Counted from the first letter of the stretch, positions 15,459 to 23,414 are shown. The stretch is DNA of 24,867 bases from JAFGTE01 sp965369305 (GCA_965369305.1 CBDUQG010000008.1:1-24867), one strand, 5' to 3'. Notes: generated by a model not told the origin, from the sequence alone. Translations and numbers: made by a program.

Positions 15459-16535
15459 ATGGAGCTTAAGATGGATCAGTACATAGATTTACTACAGGTG
15501 TCCTACTTTGGCAACACATTGCATGCCTACCTTGTGGCATTTGGAGTTTTTGTGGTTGCCCTGCTCTTTTTTAAGCTTTTGAAAGGCCGTGTTTTTCGAA
15601 AATTAGAAACTTGGGCTAAGCGTACCCGGACCGATGTTGATGATGAATTCATTGCCATTCTGGAAAAGATTCCGGGTATCTTTTACTTCTTTGCCGCCCT
15701 TTTCATAGCCCTTCAGTTTATTGAGCTACTCCCGGCCATTGAGAAAACGATTGAGGTAATCGTCATTATTCTTTTCTTTTACTGGGCCACCAAAGTGGCG
15801 GCTGAATTAATTGAATATGGCCTTTCAAAAGTTGCCAAGGAACAAGGGGGGAGACGTGAAAAGAATACAACCTACTATGCCCTGGCCTTGATCGCTAAGA
15901 TCATCCTGTGGAGTACAGGGTTACTGCTTATTCTGTCTAATCTGGGTGTGAATATTTCAGCGCTTGTAGCCAGCTTGGGAATTGGAGGTATTGCGATCGC
16001 TTTGGCTATTCAGAATATTCTGGGAGATATTTTTAGTTCCTTCTCAATTTATTTAGACAAACCTTTTGAGGTGGGTGATTACATTGTGGTCGGAGAACAT
16101 CAGGGAACAGTTAAAAAGATTGGCCTTAAGACCACCCGCGTTGAAGCTCTTCAAGGAGAGGAAATTGTAATTTCAAATAACGAACTCACCAGCACCCGTG
16201 TGCAGAACTTCAAGCGCATGAAAAAGCGTCGTGTCGTCTTTATGATTGGTGTTGAGTACGGCACGCCACACAAGATTCTAAAGAAGATTCCTAAGCTTAT
16301 GAAAGAGGCAATTGCAACAGTAAAAAAGACAACCTTCGACCGTTCTAATTTCAAGTCTTTCGGAGCTTCCAGCCTGGACTTTGAAACAGTTTATTACCTT
16401 GAATCTAATGACTACAAGGAATATATGAACACTCAGGAAAAGATCAACCTGGCAGTGGTGCAAGCCTTTGAAAAGGAGAAGATTGCCATGGCCTTCCCAA
16501 CTCAGACCCTGTATGTGCACAAGGCAGAGGACTAG
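15459..16535 (+). CDS. Small-conductance mechanosensitive channel, MscS family
   Basis: The protein has 358 aa. Hydrophobic helices lie at about 18-42, 67-88, 92-112 and 140-160. The Gly/Ala-rich pore-lining helix follows (LVASLGIGGIAIALAIQNI, about 169-187). The beta domain begins with FSIYLDKPFEVGDYIVVG and contains the family motif around VEALQGEEIVISNNEL. The C-terminal alpha/beta domain is complete. MscS channels open under membrane tension and release solutes during osmotic downshock. A GGAG sits about 5 nt before the ATG at 15459; MDQYIDLL, 4 codons in, is an alternative start. It is the last gene of the operon and converges on truB. Confidence 0.93.
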   Translation: MELKMDQYIDLLQVSYFGNTLHAYLVAFGVFVVALLFFKLLKGRVFRKLETWAKRTRTDVDDEFIAILEKIPGIFYFFAALFIALQFIELLPAIEKTIEVIVIILFFYWATKVAAELIEYGLSKVAKEQGGRREKNTTYYALALIAKIILWSTGLLLILSNLGVNISALVASLGIGGIAIALAIQNILGDIFSSFSIYLDKPFEVGDYIVVGEHQGTVKKIGLKTTRVEALQGEEIVISNNELTSTRVQNFKRMKKRRVVFMIGVEYGTPHKILKKIPKLMKEAIATVKKTTFDRSNFKSFGASSLDFETVYYLESNDYKEYMNTQEKINLAVVQAFEKEKIAMAFPTQTLYVHKAED

Positions 16536-16593
16536 TCATTTGCCCCTGTCATACTTTGTGTGCATTTTGTCATAACCCGGCTGTGAAGCACTT

Positions 16594-17259
16594 CTAGGGA
16601 AGATTGATCTTATTGACTGAGGATTCTTCAGCTTCTTCGATTGTGGTTGCCTGACTGAGGTCATAGCTACCCACCTTAGTCCGCCTAAGGGCAGAAAGAT
16701 AACCACCTGTACTCAGTTTCTGGCCAAGATCGCGAGCAAGGGAACGTACATAAAAACCTTTCCCTGAAAGTAGACGCACCTTGGCCACTGGCCATTTATA
16801 TTCAAGAAGCTCAAGCTCATGGACTGTGACAGGTACAGGTTCCAGTTTCACCTCCTGGCCTTTTCTGGCCATTGCGTAGGCACGTCGCCCTTTGATCTTT
16901 TTAGCCGAAAACTGAGGTGGAATCTGCATGATCTCACCTTCAAAATCTTTGAGAGTCTCTTTGAGCATATCTTCTGAAATAGGCTTAGCTGACTCGTTTT
17001 TTTTCACCTCACCTTCTGCGTCATCCGTCGGGCTGGTGGCACCTAGTGTGATCTCGGCAATATATTCTTTGTCGTAGCCAGTCATGGTTTGGGCGAGCTT
17101 GGTAGCCTTTCCAAGACAAAGCACAAGAACACCCGTGGCCATGGGATCGAGGGTGCCTGTATGTCCGACTTTTTTTACGCTTAGCTTGTTGCGGATTTTG
17201 GCCACCACATCAAAAGAAGTCCATCCCTTTGGTTTATCTATGACCAGAATACCGTTCAT
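16594..17259 (-). CDS. truB: tRNA pseudouridine-55 synthase, short form
   Basis: The protein has 221 aa. Hallmarks are MNGILVIDKPKGWTSFDVV at the N-terminus, the catalytic Asp in GHTGTLDPMATGVLVLCLG (about 39), and GFYVRSLARDLG. TruB makes pseudouridine at position 55 of the T-loop of nearly all tRNAs. The usual bacterial enzyme is about 300 aa, and this one ends after the catalytic domain without the C-terminal PUA-like domain. Its ATG overlaps the murE stop codon (TAATG), implying translational coupling. It is the last gene of a four-gene operon. Confidence 0.93.
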   Translation of the reverse strand: MNGILVIDKPKGWTSFDVVAKIRNKLSVKKVGHTGTLDPMATGVLVLCLGKATKLAQTMTGYDKEYIAEITLGATSPTDDAEGEVKKNESAKPISEDMLKETLKDFEGEIMQIPPQFSAKKIKGRRAYAMARKGQEVKLEPVPVTVHELELLEYKWPVAKVRLLSGKGFYVRSLARDLGQKLSTGGYLSALRRTKVGSYDLSQATTIEEAEESSVNKINLP

Positions 17260-18578
17260 TATGAATATTTAGCGATTATTTCCCGCGCTACCTCGCGCTC
17301 GTCCCAGGCGATAGGCCCGTGGTTCATGGTCCGGGTTTGGAAAGAGCCCATACCCGTTACCACAATGATGTCATCTTTTTTGGCGTGCTTTATCGCGTGC
17401 TCCATGGCTGCATAGCGATCTTCGATGAGCATGAGCTCATCCCCCATTTTTTTCACTTTTTTTGCCCCTTCCAGAACCCCCTGCATTATTGCCATGGGGT
17501 CTTCCGTGTAAGGTTCTTCATCGGTTACGATTGTGATATCGCAATAAGAGGCAACAATCTTACCCATGTCTGGCCTTTTTTCCTTATCGCGGTCACCACA
17601 ACTACCAATGAGTCCAATAATGCGACCTGTGGCAGTTTCTTTGAGAACACTGTAGAGCTTATCGAGGGCGTCGGGGGTCAGGGCAAAGTCGACCACCACT
17701 TCAAAACCAGCCGGACTCTTGATTCGTTCCATTCGCCCACCAACTCCTTCGAAGGAATCGAGCCCTTTCTTGATTTCTGAAAGTGAAAGTTTGCAGGCAA
17801 GCCCGGCTCCAGTGGCAGCCAGAGCATTTTCGACATTGAAACCTCCGACTAGAGGCAGGTGAACTCCAACAGTTTCTTTCTGGTAACTCATGGCAAACCT
17901 AGAACCATGCTTGGTGTAAGTTATGTCTTTTGCCTGAAGATCGCCCTGACTCAGTCCGTATTCAATGTTTACAGGGCAATGCACCTGTTTGAACTTTTCA
18001 TAAAACTGGTCGGCTGTGTTGAGCACGAAAGCCTGCATGTGTGGGATATCTTTTACTGCACCTGGCTCAGGGCGCTTACAGTTTGCAGCAACGTTTTTGA
18101 ACAGTATCTTTTTAGCCTCCGCGTACTTTTCGAGCGTTCCGTGATAGTCGAGGTGTTCGTGAGTGATGTTCGTGATGACTGAGACGGCAAAAGGAATGCC
18201 CCATAGACGGGATTGATGAAGAGCGTGTGAGGAGGACTCAATGACGACATAATCCACCTTCTTCTTCAGGCATTGCGCGAGGAATTTCTGAGTTTTGAAG
18301 GGTGACATGGTGGTCTTCTTGGAAAGGTTGGGCTTACGCTTTCCGTTGATCGAAAAATCAGAGGTTGAGATCATAGCTACTTTTTTTCCGGCAGAACTTA
18401 AGATGTGTTCTACCATGTGAGTGGTGGTGGTTTTGCCGTTGGTACCGGTCACTCCGATGATCACCATCTTCTTTCCCGGAAAGCCATATTTGATAGCGGC
18501 AGCCATCCCCTTCAGCCGATGCCAAAGAAGACGGACAGGATTGTCGTAGCTAATTTTCTTTCTCAGATAGTTGAGCAT
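17259..18578 (-). CDS. murE: MurE-like UDP-MurNAc-tripeptide ligase with shortened N-terminus
   Basis: The protein has 439 aa. The ATP-binding P-loop GVTGTNGKTTTTHM lies near residue 42, whereas in standard MurE it is near 110-115, so most of the N-terminal UDP-binding domain is absent. The central domain has ESSSHALHQ, NITHEHLDYHGT and the carbamylated-Lys region EKYAEAKK. The C-terminal domain has GSCGDRDKEKRPDMGKIV and VTDEEPYTEDP. MurE adds the third amino acid of the peptidoglycan stem. The motif that reads DNPR in diaminopimelate-adding enzymes is EEPY here, so the amino acid added cannot be assigned. The gene lies 7 bp after the riboflavin kinase gene and overlaps truB. Assignment to the Mur ligase family is firm. 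MurE rather than another Mur-like ligase is likely. Confidence 0.85.
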   Translation of the reverse strand: MLNYLRKKISYDNPVRLLWHRLKGMAAAIKYGFPGKKMVIIGVTGTNGKTTTTHMVEHILSSAGKKVAMISTSDFSINGKRKPNLSKKTTMSPFKTQKFLAQCLKKKVDYVVIESSSHALHQSRLWGIPFAVSVITNITHEHLDYHGTLEKYAEAKKILFKNVAANCKRPEPGAVKDIPHMQAFVLNTADQFYEKFKQVHCPVNIEYGLSQGDLQAKDITYTKHGSRFAMSYQKETVGVHLPLVGGFNVENALAATGAGLACKLSLSEIKKGLDSFEGVGGRMERIKSPAGFEVVVDFALTPDALDKLYSVLKETATGRIIGLIGSCGDRDKEKRPDMGKIVASYCDITIVTDEEPYTEDPMAIMQGVLEGAKKVKKMGDELMLIEDRYAAMEHAIKHAKKDDIIVVTGMGSFQTRTMNHGPIAWDEREVAREIIAKYS

Positions 18579-18585
18579 GCTCAGA

Positions 18586-18930
18586 TTATACTATAGAAGC
18601 AATGTCTTGCTGTATTTGTTTTTGGAGTGCGTCGACCGATGAAAAATGCTTGGGCTTTCGAAGCATCTTACCCAGCTTAAAAGCAATGAATTGGCCATAG
18701 AGTCGCCCTGAAAAATCAATGATATAGATTTCGAGAATATTGCCCGGACTATTTAGCTTTGGGCCAAAGTAAAGCCCACCTTTATAAGTCTTGTCCTTTA
18801 TCTGGACTTCGCATGCATAAACACCTGGCTTGCAGTGATTGGATAAATTGCCCACATTCAAATTGATAGTGGGATGACCCAGTACTCGGCCTATCTGATG
18901 CCCTTTTTTTACTTTTCTTCTAATCCACAT
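18586..18930 (-). CDS. Stand-alone riboflavin kinase domain
   Basis: The protein has 114 aa and corresponds to only the C-terminal half of bacterial RibF. Visible motifs are GHQIGRVLGHPTINL (nucleotide-binding PTxN), CKPGVYACEV, YKGGLYFGPK, the catalytic-region Glu in ILEIYIIDFSGRLYGQ, and the closing helix SSVDALQKQIQQDIASI. The domain phosphorylates riboflavin to FMN. The N-terminal FMN adenylyltransferase domain that normally makes FAD is absent from this gene and from the neighbouring sequence. It sits between the permease (9 bp) and murE (7 bp). The start codon is the first ATG, and no SD is obvious. Confidence 0.85.
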   Translation of the reverse strand: MWIRRKVKKGHQIGRVLGHPTINLNVGNLSNHCKPGVYACEVQIKDKTYKGGLYFGPKLNSPGNILEIYIIDFSGRLYGQFIAFKLGKMLRKPKHFSSVDALQKQIQQDIASIV

Positions 18931-18939
18931 ACTTCTAGT

Positions 18940-19686
18940 TTAGCCCAGAAGGGTTTTTATGGCGATCAAGATGACAACAACAGAAAAAACGATGGAGAGT
19001 TTTTTGCTTTCGGTATGCATGACCATTTCAGATCCGATGAAAGCTCCTGCGATACGCCCTATTACAAGAGGAATGAACAAAATAGGATCAACAAGACCCC
19101 CAAAAATCAGAATTCCAGTGGCTACGGCCATGTTGGGCAAAGTGATAATTTGGCGCGTGTAAATACTGCATTTGAGCCTCATGCCAAAAAGATAAATTAG
19201 CGTATAGTTCATGAGCGTCCCTGCTCCTGCGGTAATTACAATTTGGTAGGCCCCAATAAGGATGAGAAGTGGGTAGGCAATGAAAGATTTTCGGGTGGCT
19301 GGTTTACAGGCTCCCTCAAGCATGTTTTTTCGATTATAAAGGCCAAAAGCTGCAAAAAAGATGATCGCTACTGATACGACTCGCTTTATGACCTCGGTGT
19401 TGATTTCCATGAGCAGGAAGGCACCGGAGATACCCCCAATCAAGAAAAAAACGAGTGTGGCAGGCACGATTTCGTAGTGGACTTTTTTGTGCCTACCAAA
19501 AACAAAAGCACCGGTGATGAGCTGAGCAATGGCAGATGCCACATTGGTTGCAACCGCAACTTTTGGGTCAATGCCCATCAAGAAAAGGACCGGCAATACC
19601 ATAAAACTTCCCCCTCCAAAGGCAATGCCATATGAGGCACCGATTGTTGAAAAGACAAAGATAAGGAGATGTTGTTCTATTGGCAT
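18940..19686 (-). CDS. TSUP (TauE/SafE) family membrane permease
   Basis: From the ATG at 19686 the protein has 248 aa. It has about eight hydrophobic segments in two halves, and the family pattern GASYGIAFGGGSFMVLPVLFLMG followed by VAVATNVASA is clear. TSUP proteins export or import small anions such as sulfite, sulfonates or sulfoacetate; the substrate here is unknown. A longer frame opens with TTG at 19722, but the promoter boxes lie at 19706-19735, so that codon would be upstream of the transcript. The ATG gives a leader of about 13 nt. It is the first gene of a four-gene operon with riboflavin kinase, murE and truB. Confidence 0.85.
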   Translation of the reverse strand: MPIEQHLLIFVFSTIGASYGIAFGGGSFMVLPVLFLMGIDPKVAVATNVASAIAQLITGAFVFGRHKKVHYEIVPATLVFFLIGGISGAFLLMEINTEVIKRVVSVAIIFFAAFGLYNRKNMLEGACKPATRKSFIAYPLLILIGAYQIVITAGAGTLMNYTLIYLFGMRLKCSIYTRQIITLPNMAVATGILIFGGLVDPILFIPLVIGRIAGAFIGSEMVMHTESKKLSIVFSVVVILIAIKTLLG

Positions 19687-19705
19687 AGGCTGGACTAACT
19701 CGCTC

Positions 19706-19735
19706 AGTATACCTTTGGCCAAGCGCCATTGACAA
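19706..19735 (-). promoter_or_regulatory. Promoter for the TSUP-RFK-murE-truB operon
   Basis: On the minus strand TTGTCA (19730-19735), an 18-bp spacer and TATACT (19706-19711). The -35 box overlaps the -35 box of the divergent plus-strand promoter. Confidence 0.55.
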
Positions 19736-19756
19736 ATATCGTTTTTCGGCTAAAAT
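19729..19756 (+). promoter_or_regulatory. Promoter for the CDP-alcohol phosphatidyltransferase-like gene
   Basis: A perfect TTGACA (19729-19734) is followed after 16 bp by TAAAAT (19751-19756). The start near 19763 gives a leader of about 66 nt that ends in a strong SD. Confidence 0.6.
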
Positions 19757-19828
19757 ATGCTAGCTTCGGAAAAACCCATTTGGTGTTGCACCGAGCATGT
19801 TCTTTTTCTCAACCGAAAGGAGTTTCAA

Positions 19829-20638
19829 ATGCTCAGCGAACCGCTGATTCTTTGGCTGTTCTACGTTACCGTAGGCGGTTTGCTGCTTCTGGCAATATTC
19901 CGCCTTCCGGAACGGATTCTACTCTTCATTGGGCGATTCATTTCACCCAACTGGATGAGCATCATCCACACGCCAATTGTTTGGGTGGGGTACTTTGTAC
20001 TCTACAAAAACGGCTACCTCTTCTGGGGCTTGATGACCATCGTGGTCTCGGCAGCTCTGGATCGGCTCGATGGACGGCTAGCAGCAGTGCTAGACGCTCA
20101 CGCCAAGAAGCCTGTCATTGTCCCAAAAGACGTTTGGCAGCAACTGAATCACAAAGGAGGCACGCCTCTTGGCAAAAAGCTCGACCCACTCATGGACAAG
20201 CTAGCGGTCATTCCGATCTACATCGAAGTGGCTTATCAGTTTGTCACGCGGTCGGAGCTGGTGCAGGACAATCCTCGCATCTGGCTACTAGGTTTTGGTG
20301 CCTTTCTTATTAGCCTAATGCTTCTCACGGAGCTCGTAGGCCAAGTCATTCGGATGGAGTACTTTGACAAGTACCGCCAAAAGAAAGACAGCGCAGCGAC
20401 CTGGGTTGGCAAGGTCAAAGCTGGTGCGCAGTGGGTGTTTCTAGCCTTCTATCCCATTTGGGATCAGGGTTGGATCACGCGAGAACATTGGGGCTACCTA
20501 CTATTCCTCAACCTTCTACTCACTGGCATTCTTGCACTCGCCATCATGAGTGTCGTTAGCAAGTTCATCAAATTCAAAGACAGGTGGACTAAACTCTTCT
20601 CACACAAGACGAAAGGAGCAGAAAAGACCCGTGCCTAG
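19829..20638 (+). CDS. CDP-alcohol phosphatidyltransferase-like membrane protein
   Basis: The protein has 269 aa from the ATG at 19829, chosen because AAGGAG (19817-19822) precedes it by 6 nt; an upstream in-frame ATG at 19757 has no SD. About six hydrophobic helices are visible. The family motif is present but altered: DRLDG (Asp78, Asp81), then AA where AR is usual, then GKKLDPLMD (Gly115, Asp119, Asp123). About 20 extra residues separate the two halves. Four acidic metal-binding residues remain. Family enzymes transfer a phosphoalcohol from a CDP-linked donor to make phospholipid headgroups. SPNWMSIIHTPI matches the N-terminal family signature. Codon use is more GC-rich than the flanking genes. 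Headgroup specificity is unknown, and activity is uncertain given the missing Arg. Confidence 0.82.
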   Translation: MLSEPLILWLFYVTVGGLLLLAIFRLPERILLFIGRFISPNWMSIIHTPIVWVGYFVLYKNGYLFWGLMTIVVSAALDRLDGRLAAVLDAHAKKPVIVPKDVWQQLNHKGGTPLGKKLDPLMDKLAVIPIYIEVAYQFVTRSELVQDNPRIWLLGFGAFLISLMLLTELVGQVIRMEYFDKYRQKKDSAATWVGKVKAGAQWVFLAFYPIWDQGWITREHWGYLLFLNLLLTGILALAIMSVVSKFIKFKDRWTKLFSHKTKGAEKTRA

Positions 20639-20655
20639 GAAACTGGGGGCGGGTC
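20626..20655. terminator. Possible hairpin between convergent genes
   Basis: GACCCG pairs with CGGGTC, and the stem can extend inward with one mismatch. It spans the stop codon of the plus-strand gene and lies 6 bp from the stop of the aminotransferase gene. No clear T tract follows on either strand, so terminator activity is uncertain. Confidence 0.35.
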
Positions 20656-20660
20656 CCCTT

Positions 20661-21815
20661 CTATGTCAGTGCTTTTTCGATACGACTGATACCTTCCTTG
20701 ATATGTTCCATGGAAGATGCGAAAGAGAAACGGATGTAATCATTACCTTCGCCCCCAAAAGCACCACCAGGCACCACACAAACTTTGGCCTGTTCCATCA
20801 TGAGTTCGGTAAAGGCGAAACTGTCGTGGCCAGTGCCGGAAATATTGGGAAAGGCATAAAAGGCTCCTTCGGGTTTGTCGAGTTTGATACCGGGGATTTT
20901 GTTAAACGCTTCGTGTACATAATCTCGCCTGACCTGGAATTCTGAAAGCATGGTTTGAATGGAATCTTGCGGGCCAGTCAGGGCTGCCAGCGCGGCCTTT
21001 TGAGCGATGGAACAAGGATTAGAAGTGCTGTGACTCTGCAAACTTCCCATGGCCTTAACAAACTCTTTTGGTCCGGTTAAATAGCCAATGCGCCAACCAG
21101 TCATGGAATAGGTTTTGGATACCGCATTCACGGTGAAGACCAGGTCTTTCATTTCGGGAAGACTGGCGATGGAAAAGTGTTCCTTGTGGTCGTAGAGAAA
21201 ATATTCGTAGACTTCATCGCTGATGACATAGAAGTTATACTCCTTCGCCAGCTCGGCGATTTTGAGAATTTCTTCCTTCTCGATCACCATGCCTGTTGGG
21301 TTGCTGGGACTGTTGAGAACAAGCATCTTAGTTTTCGGCGTAATGGCCTGTTTGACCATCTGAGCAGTTAGCTTGAAGTGGTTTGGGCGAGTGTCGATGG
21401 TTTTGACCACCCCTTCACAGACGAGGGCTTGGTCGGCATAGCTCACCCAATAAGGTGAGGGTAAAAGCACTTCGTCACCAGGGTTTAAGACAGCCATGAA
21501 AATGTTGTAGAGAGCGTGCTTCCCGCCGACAGTGATGATGACGTCTTCGGACTTGCAGATGATTTGGTTGTCGCGTTTAAACTTATCGGCCACAGCTGCC
21601 TTGAGCTCGGTGATTCCGGTGGCGGACGTGTATTTGGTAAAGCCTGCATCAAGTGCATCTTTGGCGGCCTGCTTGATGTGCTCGGGGGTATCGAAGTCGG
21701 GTTCACCAGTACCAAATTTGATGATATCAACACCCTTTTTTTGTAGCTCAATGGCTTTGGCGTTGATCGCCAAAGTCGCGGATGGCCGTAGTTTTTGAAT
21801 ACGATCTGAAATCAT
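20661..21815 (-). CDS. PLP-dependent class I aminotransferase, probable aspartate aminotransferase
   Basis: The protein has 384 aa, full length for the aspartate aminotransferase I-gamma group. Visible features are FGTGEPDFDTPEHIK, VTVGGKHALYN in the cofactor-binding region, NSPSNPTG, YVISDEVYEYFLYD (Asp that contacts the pyridine ring), and the Schiff-base Lys in NAVSKTYSMTGWRIGY (about 235). Arg in FSFASS-type ending YIRFSFA would bind the substrate carboxylate. It probably interconverts oxaloacetate and aspartate. It lies downstream of PEP carboxylase, which makes oxaloacetate, and this supports aspartate as the product. A candidate -10 box (minus strand TATACC, 21824-21829) so close to the ATG would give a nearly leaderless mRNA. 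Confidence 0.9.
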   Translation of the reverse strand: MISDRIQKLRPSATLAINAKAIELQKKGVDIIKFGTGEPDFDTPEHIKQAAKDALDAGFTKYTSATGITELKAAVADKFKRDNQIICKSEDVIITVGGKHALYNIFMAVLNPGDEVLLPSPYWVSYADQALVCEGVVKTIDTRPNHFKLTAQMVKQAITPKTKMLVLNSPSNPTGMVIEKEEILKIAELAKEYNFYVISDEVYEYFLYDHKEHFSIASLPEMKDLVFTVNAVSKTYSMTGWRIGYLTGPKEFVKAMGSLQSHSTSNPCSIAQKAALAALTGPQDSIQTMLSEFQVRRDYVHEAFNKIPGIKLDKPEGAFYAFPNISGTGHDSFAFTELMMEQAKVCVVPGGAFGGEGNDYIRFSFASSMEHIKEGISRIEKALT

Positions 21816-21843
21816 GGCTGCTAGGTATACTGCTTTTTGGGCT

Positions 21844-21882
21844 GTTATGAATAATTATGAAATATTATGAATAATTCATAAC
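21844..21882. promoter_or_regulatory. Palindromic operator-like repeats upstream of the aminotransferase gene
   Basis: TTATGAATAATT occurs twice, at 21845 and 21865, exactly 20 bp apart. The second copy forms a perfect palindrome, TTATGAAT-A-ATTCATAA (21865-21881); the first is an imperfect version. Outer arms GTTATGAAT (21844-21852) and ATTCATAAC (21874-21882) also match. Two sites two helical turns apart suggest binding of a dimeric regulator just upstream of the aminotransferase promoter. Confidence 0.5.
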
Positions 21883-21895
21883 AAGGTTTTCGACA

Positions 21896-23404
21896 CTACC
21901 CCAGGCTCTTGCGAATTTCGGCAGCCTTTTCAAGCTCTTCAGAGAAGTCCTTTCTTTCTTTGGACAGCAGGTAAACTGAAGAAACTAGGTTGCGGTGCAA
22001 GTAGTGTTTGGTCTTGAGTGGCCCGAGTTCGTGCCCAAGATAATTCTCGATTTCCTGAACATCGGTCATGATCTCTTTGAAAATCGGATGCCTCTTGGCC
22101 AGCATGTTCAAATTTTCTTTATTGAGGTACTTACCAGCATGCACGAAATCTTTGACCAAGTTGTTGTAGTGCTTTTCAATCGTTTTTATCTTGCCTTCAC
22201 GGATGGCATCACGGATCCCACGGCCAGAGCCGATGAATTCGGGTGGAACGCCGATGGAATAGAGTGAGCCGGTGAACTTGATGGCACGAGGTAAGCTCAC
22301 TTTTCCAAATCCACGACTGTAACCAAAGAGTCCAATGTGGAGCATGCGCTCACGGCGACCCGGAATGCTAGAGGCAATTCGATTGATAACTGTCGCTGCC
22401 TTTTCAACGGTCGATTGGTAATATTTTCCGAAAGTCTTATTTACCCAGGCAATGTCTTCCACTTCTTGTTTGCTGAGTGGCGTGTAGGTCATCTGGGGTA
22501 GCTTCTTTTCTATGAGTTGAATGGCTTTTTTGACATCTTCGAGCTTGTAGTCGTAACGGAAAGCAGACTGAATGGTAATCGTGCGGATGCCGCTATATTC
22601 TTCGATAGTGTCAGCAATGGTTTCTGGATTCACTCCTCCACGGAAAGGCAAACAACCTGGTCCGATGATCGGATACATGGGTACGCCATATTTTTTGCCG
22701 ACTTCCGCAAATTTTTGAAGTGCCACCTTAGTTGAAAGTACCGCGGGGAGTAGGCCAGCATTTAAAGCGGGATCGGAGCGGGCCATAAACGGACGCATAT
22801 AAGGCGGCTTCTTGCCGAACTGAGCCTTACAGCCTTCGATGTATTCACTCAGGACTTTGTCGCAATTGAAGAGGTGCTCACAACCTTCAATAAGTGGAAT
22901 GACACCTAGCTCTTGCTGTCCTTTTCGCTTAGTTTTGAAAGCGGATGCCTTGAACTCAGCCACTTCGTGAAAAGTCTTTTTAATCCGCATAAGCTGACCA
23001 GCATTGGTGGTCATGGGCAAGATCACCTCGAAGATCGGAGGCGCGTGCATGCCTGCTTCGTGAGCTAGGTCATCGGCGGTTAGAATCGCCATGAAGGCTC
23101 GCGCCAGACGGTGACCACTTTCTTCATCGGTGTTTGGAATGCGGAAAGTGAGGAAGACATCCTTACCGAGTTTATGGCGTTTGAAGTACTTGTGATACTT
23201 CTGAAAAAGCTTTTCGACGACAGCCTCATCTACAAACTTACCCTCCCAATCCCACATGTACTCTGTACATTTGAGCTCATCAAACATGCGATAACATTCC
23301 TCGACTTCATCGAGAGTGTTTTGGAATTTTTTCTTATTCCAATAAGCCGCCCGCGCATTGTCGGGGTGCTGGGTGGCCATGGTGGCCGGTATTTTGCGGT
23401 CCAT
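21896..23404 (-). CDS. ppcA: Phosphoenolpyruvate carboxylase, archaeal type
   Basis: The protein has 502 aa. That is the length of archaeal-type PEP carboxylase, versus about 900 for the common bacterial enzyme. It opens with the diagnostic MATQHPDNA (9-17). Other typical segments are MWDWEGKFVDE, FRIPNTDEESGHRLARAF, FEVILPMTTN, FMARSDPALNAG, GPGCLPFRGGVNPE and GSGRGIRDAI. It adds bicarbonate to PEP to make oxaloacetate, replenishing C4 acids. It lies 10 bp after the redoxin gene and about 80 bp before the aminotransferase gene, suggesting a PEP to aspartate route. No SD is present. Presence in a bacterium suggests horizontal acquisition, as reported for a few other bacteria. Confidence 0.95.
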   Translation of the reverse strand: MDRKIPATMATQHPDNARAAYWNKKKFQNTLDEVEECYRMFDELKCTEYMWDWEGKFVDEAVVEKLFQKYHKYFKRHKLGKDVFLTFRIPNTDEESGHRLARAFMAILTADDLAHEAGMHAPPIFEVILPMTTNAGQLMRIKKTFHEVAEFKASAFKTKRKGQQELGVIPLIEGCEHLFNCDKVLSEYIEGCKAQFGKKPPYMRPFMARSDPALNAGLLPAVLSTKVALQKFAEVGKKYGVPMYPIIGPGCLPFRGGVNPETIADTIEEYSGIRTITIQSAFRYDYKLEDVKKAIQLIEKKLPQMTYTPLSKQEVEDIAWVNKTFGKYYQSTVEKAATVINRIASSIPGRRERMLHIGLFGYSRGFGKVSLPRAIKFTGSLYSIGVPPEFIGSGRGIRDAIREGKIKTIEKHYNNLVKDFVHAGKYLNKENLNMLAKRHPIFKEIMTDVQEIENYLGHELGPLKTKHYLHRNLVSSVYLLSKERKDFSEELEKAAEIRKSLG

Positions 23405-23414
23405 AAGGAGGGGG

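Noticed and set aside
16549..16574. Direct repeat of GTCATA between mscS and truB
   Set aside because: It is a short repeat in a 58-bp gap with no partner structure. It is likely chance.
18940..19722. TTG start at 19722 for the TSUP permease
   Set aside because: The -10 box for the operon is at 19706-19711, so this codon would be upstream of the transcript. The ATG at 19686 fits better.
19729..20313. 194-aa plus-strand open frame
   Set aside because: It overlaps the CDP-alcohol phosphatidyltransferase-like gene in another frame, has no SD and starts inside the promoter.
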